Shown here in pieces: positions 20,285-24,044 of a stretch of DNA of 24,044 nt. The stretch is from JANWZL01 sp037445185 (GTDB lineage Bacteria; Pseudomonadota; Gammaproteobacteria; Burkholderiales; Thiobacillaceae), in contig JBBIKZ010000026.1 in NCBI GenBank assembly GCA_037445185.1, positions 1 through 24,044 on the forward strand, written 5' to 3'. The position numbers were made by a program, and so were the translations under genes. The notes below the pieces were generated by a model, which ran no database searches, was not told where the DNA came from, and saw only the letters and a program-made list of their open reading frames with translations. Position 1 is the first letter of the stretch; the number at the start of each line of letters is the position of its first letter.

Positions 20285-21664
20285 TCAAGCGAACGCGTCG
20301 GCCAGCACGTTGCGTATCCAGCCGTCGGTGTATTCGGCCTCCAGCTTGCGGTAGATCGGCGGCACGGGCGACTTGTCCGGCATGGTCATCATGGACACGC
20401 CGCTGCCGGCCGGGACGTACTTGAAGGTGCCGTTGACGACGCGGTAGAGGTGCGCCACCGAGATGCCGTAGCCATCGCCCACGACGCTGTAGCAGGTGTT
20501 GGCGTAGACCGGCTCGGGTGGGGCGAGGCCGTTCAATCTGGCGACGATGGCGGCGGCCGCCACCTTGGCCTGGGTCATGGCGATGTGCGCGCTCTTGAGC
20601 ATGTCGAACGCCGCCCCGGGGTTGCCGTACAGTGGCATCTCGCCCGCGACACAGGCATCGCCCACCACATAGACGTTGGCGTCCACGGCGCTGGCCATGG
20701 TCATCGGCTCCACCTTGCACCAGCCCTGCTCGAAGTTGTTGCCCGAGGTGCCCACCAGCTCGGCCTGGAAGGCGATACGGCCAGCCTTGTGCGTGGGGAT
20801 GATGTTGAGCACGTCGGCCTTGACTTCGACGAAGTCGGAGGACACCGTCTTGGTCTTGGCATCGAGCATGGTGACCAGTCCGCCCTCGGCACCCTTGACC
20901 CACTCGATCATGCCGTTGGTGCCGAGCCCCTCCTTCTCCCAGCCGTAGAGCTTGGCCCAGGCCTGGTTGAACAGCCCCTTCTTGGAGTGGCTGTCGTTGG
21001 CGTCCAGGATGATGACCTTGCTCTTCTTCTTGCCGTGGTGCTGGAAGTAGTTGGCCACCAGCGAGGCGCGCTCGTAGGGGCCGGGCGGGCAGCGGAACGG
21101 GGCCTTGGGCACGACGATGACGAACACGCCGCCATCCTTCATCGCCTCGAGCTGCTTTTTCAACAGCAAAGTCTGTGGGCCAGCCTTGTAGGCATGCGGG
21201 AACTGCTCGACCACGGCCTCCGAGTAGCCCTCGATGCCCTGATAGGTGAAGTCGATGCCGGGCGACATGACCAGGGCGTCGTAGGCAAACTTCTTGCCGC
21301 CCTTGGTGGTGACGGTCTTCTTCGCCCGGTCCACGGCGGTGACGAAGTCATGCACGACGTTCACCCCGCGCTTCTCCAGCCCTCCGTAGCCGTACTCGAT
21401 GGTCTTGATGTCGCGGTGGCCGACCATCACCTCGTTCGAGAGCGGGCAGGAGACGTAGGTCTTGTTCGGCTCGATCAGGGTGACCTCGATCTTGTCATCG
21501 AGCAGCCTCACGTACTTGGCGGCGGTGGCGCCGGCATAGCCGCCGCCGACGACGACGACCTTGCCCTTGGCGGCGGCGCGGGCGATGGCGGGGAAGGCGA
21601 GCGCCGGCACCGATGAGGCGGCGGCGAGGGCCTTGATGAACTGGCGACGATCGAATGGGCTCAT
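20285..21664 (-). CDS. fccB: Flavocytochrome c sulfide dehydrogenase, flavoprotein subunit
   Basis: FccB oxidises sulfide to sulfur or polysulfide in the periplasm and passes electrons to the cytochrome FccA. The protein is 459 residues. It has a Tat signal (DRRQFIKALAAASSVPALAF), an FAD-binding GKVVVVGGGYAGATAAKYVR (residues 34-53), and Cys73 in YVSCPLSNEVMVG, the site of covalent FAD. The redox pair is Cys192 (FRCPPGPYERAS) and Cys391 (NTCYSVVGDGYGIS). The second FAD region is NVYVVGDACVAGEMP. GAGGAGG precedes the start and overlaps the fccA stop. It is co-transcribed with fccA and probably with the downstream nitrite reductase. Confidence 0.94.
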   Translation of the reverse strand: MSPFDRRQFIKALAAASSVPALAFPAIARAAAKGKVVVVGGGYAGATAAKYVRLLDDKIEVTLIEPNKTYVSCPLSNEVMVGHRDIKTIEYGYGGLEKRGVNVVHDFVTAVDRAKKTVTTKGGKKFAYDALVMSPGIDFTYQGIEGYSEAVVEQFPHAYKAGPQTLLLKKQLEAMKDGGVFVIVVPKAPFRCPPGPYERASLVANYFQHHGKKKSKVIILDANDSHSKKGLFNQAWAKLYGWEKEGLGTNGMIEWVKGAEGGLVTMLDAKTKTVSSDFVEVKADVLNIIPTHKAGRIAFQAELVGTSGNNFEQGWCKVEPMTMASAVDANVYVVGDACVAGEMPLYGNPGAAFDMLKSAHIAMTQAKVAAAAIVARLNGLAPPEPVYANTCYSVVGDGYGISVAHLYRVVNGTFKYVPAGSGVSMMTMPDKSPVPPIYRKLEAEYTDGWIRNVLADAFA

Positions 21665-21677
21665 GTATCTGTCCTCC

Positions 21678-22250
21678 TCACTGCTGGCTGGCGTAATAGG
21701 CGGCGATGGCGGGGATGTCCTCGTCCTTGAGGGGCTTGACCACCATGCGCATCATCGCCGAGGGCATGGCGAAGGACTCGTCCTTGTACTTGAGCAACTC
21801 GAGCTCGATGTACTTGGCCATTTGGCCGTTCAGGTTGGGGGTGCCGGCCATCGTCGCCTTGCCGGTGGGGCCATGACAGCCGGCACAGCCCTGGCTGGCC
21901 TGCTTGCCGCGCTCGATGAGCTTGGGGTCCAACTTCTGCGCCACCGGCGTCCAGGGCAGCTTGCTGAAGTATTCGGCCAGGCCGGCGATCTCCTCGTCGG
22001 TGTAGCCGGAGATGAGCCGCGTCATGTTGGCCGAGGCGCGCTTGCCGGTCTTCCACTCGGTCATGATGTTCTTGAGGTAGGCCTCGGGTAGCCCCGCAAT
22101 GGAGGGCATGGAACCGCCGGCACTCACGCCGTTGTAGCCATGGCAGTTGTTGCAGGTGTGCGCGATCCCTTCGATGTTGCCCGCCGCGACACCGATGCCC
22201 GCCACCATGAAGCTTGCGGCGGCCAGGGCGAACGTGACTCCTCGATGCAT
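21678..22250 (-). CDS. fccA: Flavocytochrome c sulfide dehydrogenase, cytochrome subunit
   Basis: FccA is the haem partner of FccB, accepting electrons from its FAD. It is 190 residues with a Sec signal (ending VAAG near residue 24) and two c-type haem sites: CNNCH (33-37) and CAGCH (122-126). These lie in two cytochrome c domains, each with Met-rich loops for axial ligation (GGSMPSIAGLP, MPSAMMRMV). The diheme form is as in purple sulfur bacteria. The start is ATG 22250 with GAGGAG in front. The gene is first of fccA-fccB-nitrite reductase, downstream of an FNR-type palindrome. Confidence 0.93.
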   Translation of the reverse strand: MHRGVTFALAAASFMVAGIGVAAGNIEGIAHTCNNCHGYNGVSAGGSMPSIAGLPEAYLKNIMTEWKTGKRASANMTRLISGYTDEEIAGLAEYFSKLPWTPVAQKLDPKLIERGKQASQGCAGCHGPTGKATMAGTPNLNGQMAKYIELELLKYKDESFAMPSAMMRMVVKPLKDEDIPAIAAYYASQQ

Positions 22251-22325
22251 CGTTTCCTCCTCTGGTGAGTTGCACTGCACGACGCGCAGACATGAACCAC
22301 CCATGCCCTCGGCCGCATTTCGCGG

Positions 22326-22368
22326 ATGGTACTTATGTTCCAGGCCGGAAATCCTTGACCTGTGTCAA
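22326..22368 (-). promoter_or_regulatory. FNR/CRP-type box and promoter of fccAB
   Basis: TTGACCTGTGTCAA at 22355-22368 is TTGAC-N4-GTCAA, a perfect palindrome close to the FNR/ANR/DNR consensus TTGAT-N4-ATCAA. On the minus strand a -10-like CATAAG or TAAGTA lies about 17-20 bases downstream, placing the box near -40 of the transcript, the usual class II activator position. The fccA ATG is about 75 bases further. The likely control is by an oxygen- or nitrogen-oxide-sensing FNR/CRP-family regulator. Confidence 0.65.
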
Positions 22369-22514
22369 ACAACCGGCCGTATCCATACGGGAATGTCCGA
22401 ATATGACGCTGGGCATGTGCCTATGCGCGGGGGGCCTGCTTCGCCTGCAGTCAGGCATGACGGATCACTGGCCGGAGCACGCTGCCTGGGTCGGGCTGCG
22501 CCCAGCCCGCCACC

Positions 22515-22683
22515 CTAGGAGCCTGTCGGACTTGAGACTGATCTACTGCGCCGGTGGGAAGAGCGGTCCATTTTCCCCCGATTTCTCGTTGCATAGGCCC
22601 ACTATGCGCCTCGAAATCGTGAAAAACTGTCCTCGCTCTCCCACCCGGCTCGCTACGATCGCTCAAGTCCGACAGGCTCCTAG
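22515..22683. mobile_element. 169-bp MITE-like palindromic element
   Basis: Perfect 22-base inverted ends start CTAGGAGCCTGTCGGACT and face each other at 22515-22536 and 22662-22683. The outermost CTAG may be a 4-bp target duplication of the kind used by IS5-type elements, leaving an 18-base terminal repeat. The interior is also palindromic (GGTGGGAAGAGCG near 22553 against CGCTCTCCCACC near 22636, and GCATAG...CTATGC near the middle). No coding sequence is present, so it is a non-autonomous element lying upstream of the fccA promoter. Confidence 0.75.
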
Positions 22684-22730
22684 CGGGGCAGGCGCACTGG
22701 GCGCGGCCCTGCGTTTTGTCGAGGGTGGTG

Positions 22731-22754
22731 AAAAAAAAGGCGGCTTGCGCCGCC
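22731..22754 (-). terminator. Intrinsic terminator of pbpG
   Basis: On the minus strand GGCGGC-GCAA-GCCGCC is followed by eight T bases. It lies 25 bases beyond the pbpG stop, a textbook rho-independent terminator. Confidence 0.9.
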
Positions 22755-22779
22755 TGTCAACCCTCTCCAACAGAGCAGA

Positions 22780-23844
22780 TCAAGCCGAGGCCTTGCCGTT
22801 TCGGCTGGCCATACGGCCGGTGGTCGTGTGTTCGAGCCATTGGCGGATGCGGTTGGCGTCGCCGATGCGCGAGAGCTTGCCCCACGAGTCCAGCAGCACG
22901 ATGATCACCTTCTGCTCCGCGATCTGCGCCTGCATCACCAGACAGTGGCCGGCCTCGCTGATGTAGCCGGTCTTCGAGACCCCGATTTCCCAGTCATCCT
23001 TGCGGGTGAGCAGGTTGGTGTTGTTGAAGGCGAGGTGGCGCACGCGCTTGCTGGTGGGCAGCATCAGCTCATAGCTGCCGGTGGTCGAAATCTTGCGGAT
23101 CAAGGGGTAGCGGTAGGCGGCATCCACCAGCTTGACCAGGTCCGCGGCAGTGGAGCGGTTGAGGCTGGACAGCCCGGTGCCGTCGACGAAGCGGGTGTGA
23201 TGCATGCCCAACCGGGCTGCCTTGCGGTTCATCGCCTCCACGAACGCCTCGCGGCCGCCGGGATAGGCACGCGACAGGGCCGCCGCGGCACGGTTTTCCG
23301 AGGCGATCAGGGACAGATGCAGCAATTCCTCCCGCGTCAGCGTGGCCCCCACGTTGAGCCGCGATCCGGTCCCCTTGAGACGGTCCACGTCCTCGCTGCT
23401 GATGGTGATCTCCTCCTGCAGGGGCAAGCCCGCGTCGAGGCTGACCATGGCGGTCATCAGCTTGGTGATGGAGGCGATGGGGACCTCCACCTGAGGGTTC
23501 TTGGCGTACAGGGGCTCACCGGTGCCATGGTTCACCACCAGGACGGAGGCGGAGCGCAGGTTCAATTCGCCGCCGGTGTAGGGGGGGCCCATGAGGGCTT
23601 GGAGTGACGCCCGTTTGGCTTGTACGCGCTTGGCCTTCATCTTCGCCTTGACGCCGGTTTTCTTCTTGGCGTGGACGGCCTTTTTTTTCTTCTTCGCGCC
23701 GGGCGATTTCTGCGCCTTGTGCTTGCCTGCCGATTGGGCCGTGGCCGACGGCTTCGTGCTGGCGGCGTGTTCGCGGGCAAGGCCGTAAGGGGATAGGGCC
23801 AGCAAGGCCAGCAGAGTGATGGCGAGGCTCAGCGCTTTTTTCAT
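22780..23844 (-). CDS. pbpG: PBP7-type D-alanyl-D-alanine endopeptidase
   Basis: This low-molecular-weight penicillin-binding protein cleaves peptidoglycan crosslinks in the periplasm. The 354-residue protein has a signal peptide (residues 1-23), then an unusual Lys/Ala-rich region about residues 40-80 (GAKKKKKAVHAKKK). The S11 peptidase domain shows all three motifs: SITK (Ser125, Lys128), SEN (182-184) and KTG (291-293). VPIASITKLMTAMV and IASENRAAAALSRAYPGG match the PbpG/PBP7 branch. I chose ATG 23844 (MKKALSLAITLLALLALS) because it starts a signal peptide; the open frame upstream runs into the IS end. There is no clear ribosome-binding site. Confidence 0.92.
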   Translation of the reverse strand: MKKALSLAITLLALLALSPYGLAREHAASTKPSATAQSAGKHKAQKSPGAKKKKKAVHAKKKTGVKAKMKAKRVQAKRASLQALMGPPYTGGELNLRSASVLVVNHGTGEPLYAKNPQVEVPIASITKLMTAMVSLDAGLPLQEEITISSEDVDRLKGTGSRLNVGATLTREELLHLSLIASENRAAAALSRAYPGGREAFVEAMNRKAARLGMHHTRFVDGTGLSSLNRSTAADLVKLVDAAYRYPLIRKISTTGSYELMLPTSKRVRHLAFNNTNLLTRKDDWEIGVSKTGYISEAGHCLVMQAQIAEQKVIIVLLDSWGKLSRIGDANRIRQWLEHTTTGRMASRNGKASA

Positions 23845-23874
23845 GGGGGTGGTGCGCGTGGTCGTCGTATCGCT

Positions 23875-23902
23875 ACTGTAGCAAATATCGGAGATTATCC
23901 AA
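23875..23902 (-). promoter_or_regulatory. Putative pbpG promoter next to IS end
   Basis: On the minus strand TTGGAT (23902-23897) and TACAGT (23880-23875) are 16 bases apart. Transcription would start about 25 bases upstream of the ATG. The IS end begins 15 bases upstream of the -35 box. Confidence 0.45.
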
Positions 23903-23917
23903 ATAACTTTAGATTTT

Positions 23918-24044
23918 GAGCCTCTTGCAAAACCCACCGTCTGATCGAATTTTTTCTTGCCGCCCGGTGGGCAAAAACGGGTGGCAGGCGGCCATTGCTG
24001 GCATGATGCGGGCATCTCAACTCCTCATCCCACCTGCCATGACG
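23918..24044 (+). mobile_element. IS terminal fragment, right contig end
   Basis: This is the exact reverse complement of 1-127, so the same IS terminus faces inward at both window edges. It starts GAGCCTCTTGCAAAACC directly after AGATTTT, upstream of pbpG. No transposase can be read in 127 bases. Confidence 0.75.

Larger units (their letters stand above)
22251..22779. other. Intergenic region between fccA and pbpG
   Basis: This 529-base stretch has no gene I can support. It holds the fccA leader and a likely FNR-controlled promoter (22326-22368), a MITE-like element (22515-22683) and the pbpG terminator (22731-22754). Between 22400 and 22514 I see only a small GGGCTG/CAGCCC hairpin. Confidence 0.7.

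Noticed and set aside
22265..22966. Plus-strand frame across the fcc promoter and MITE
   Set aside because: It crosses an intergenic promoter, a palindromic element and the antisense of pbpG, with no start signal and no recognisable domain.
1..24044. Composite transposon bounded by inverted IS copies
   Set aside because: The region holds core housekeeping genes and the shared ends are exactly 127 bases, which fits an assembly boundary better than a transposon.

Overview
The window is a GC-rich bacterial chromosomal segment. Tight operons, Shine-Dalgarno starts and a full set of proteobacterial housekeeping genes point to a beta- or gammaproteobacterium. A flavocytochrome c sulfide dehydrogenase pair (fccAB) beside an eight-haem nitrite-reductase-like protein suggests a sulfur-oxidising chemolithotroph. 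I cannot name the genus. The two ends are an exact 127-bp inverted repeat (1-127 and 23918-24044) made of the end of an insertion sequence. The window therefore looks like one whole assembly contig that stopped at an IS copy on each side.

Layout. 1-315: IS end inside a broken IS1380-type transposase. 455-2124 (+): purE-purK. 2121-5028 (-): purM-purN-DUF3108 protein. 5039-6076 (+): AI-2E/PerM-type permease. 6156-6551 (-): fxsA. 6566-10447 (+): cutA, dsbD (with two N-terminal domains), a TlpA-like thioredoxin and a ttcA-like tRNA thiolase. 10281-11105: a 216-bp tandem repeat of the ttcA 3' end carrying a palindromic element, then a 205-bp MITE-like element. 11105-18203 (-): a complete ccmABCDEFGHI cytochrome c maturation operon, including a 57-residue ccmD. 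18340-22250 (-): fccA-fccB-octaheme nitrite reductase. 22515-22683: a second MITE-like element. 22780-23844 (-): a PBP7-type D-alanyl-D-alanine endopeptidase.

How the genes fit together. DsbD and the Ccm proteins (CcmG and CcmH as thiol relays, CcmABCDE for haem export and chaperoning, CcmF/H/I as the ligation module) supply the periplasm with mature c-type cytochromes. The next operon encodes ten haem-binding motifs: two in FccA and eight in the nitrite reductase. One of the eight is CXXCK, the catalytic haem type of NrfA. A perfect TTGAC-N4-GTCAA palindrome lies about 105 bp upstream of fccA, so the cluster is probably under an FNR/CRP-family regulator. The inferred role is sulfide oxidation coupled to nitrite (or related nitrogen oxide) reduction.

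The least explained structure is a short two-hairpin element, present four times (twice at ttcA, once at ccmI, once at ccmE). It always lies in sense orientation at the 3' end of a gene. At two of the three loci it is followed by a second copy of that gene's 3' coding tail, and both junctions fall at an AAAA. At ccmE the two tail copies differ at six positions, all synonymous.
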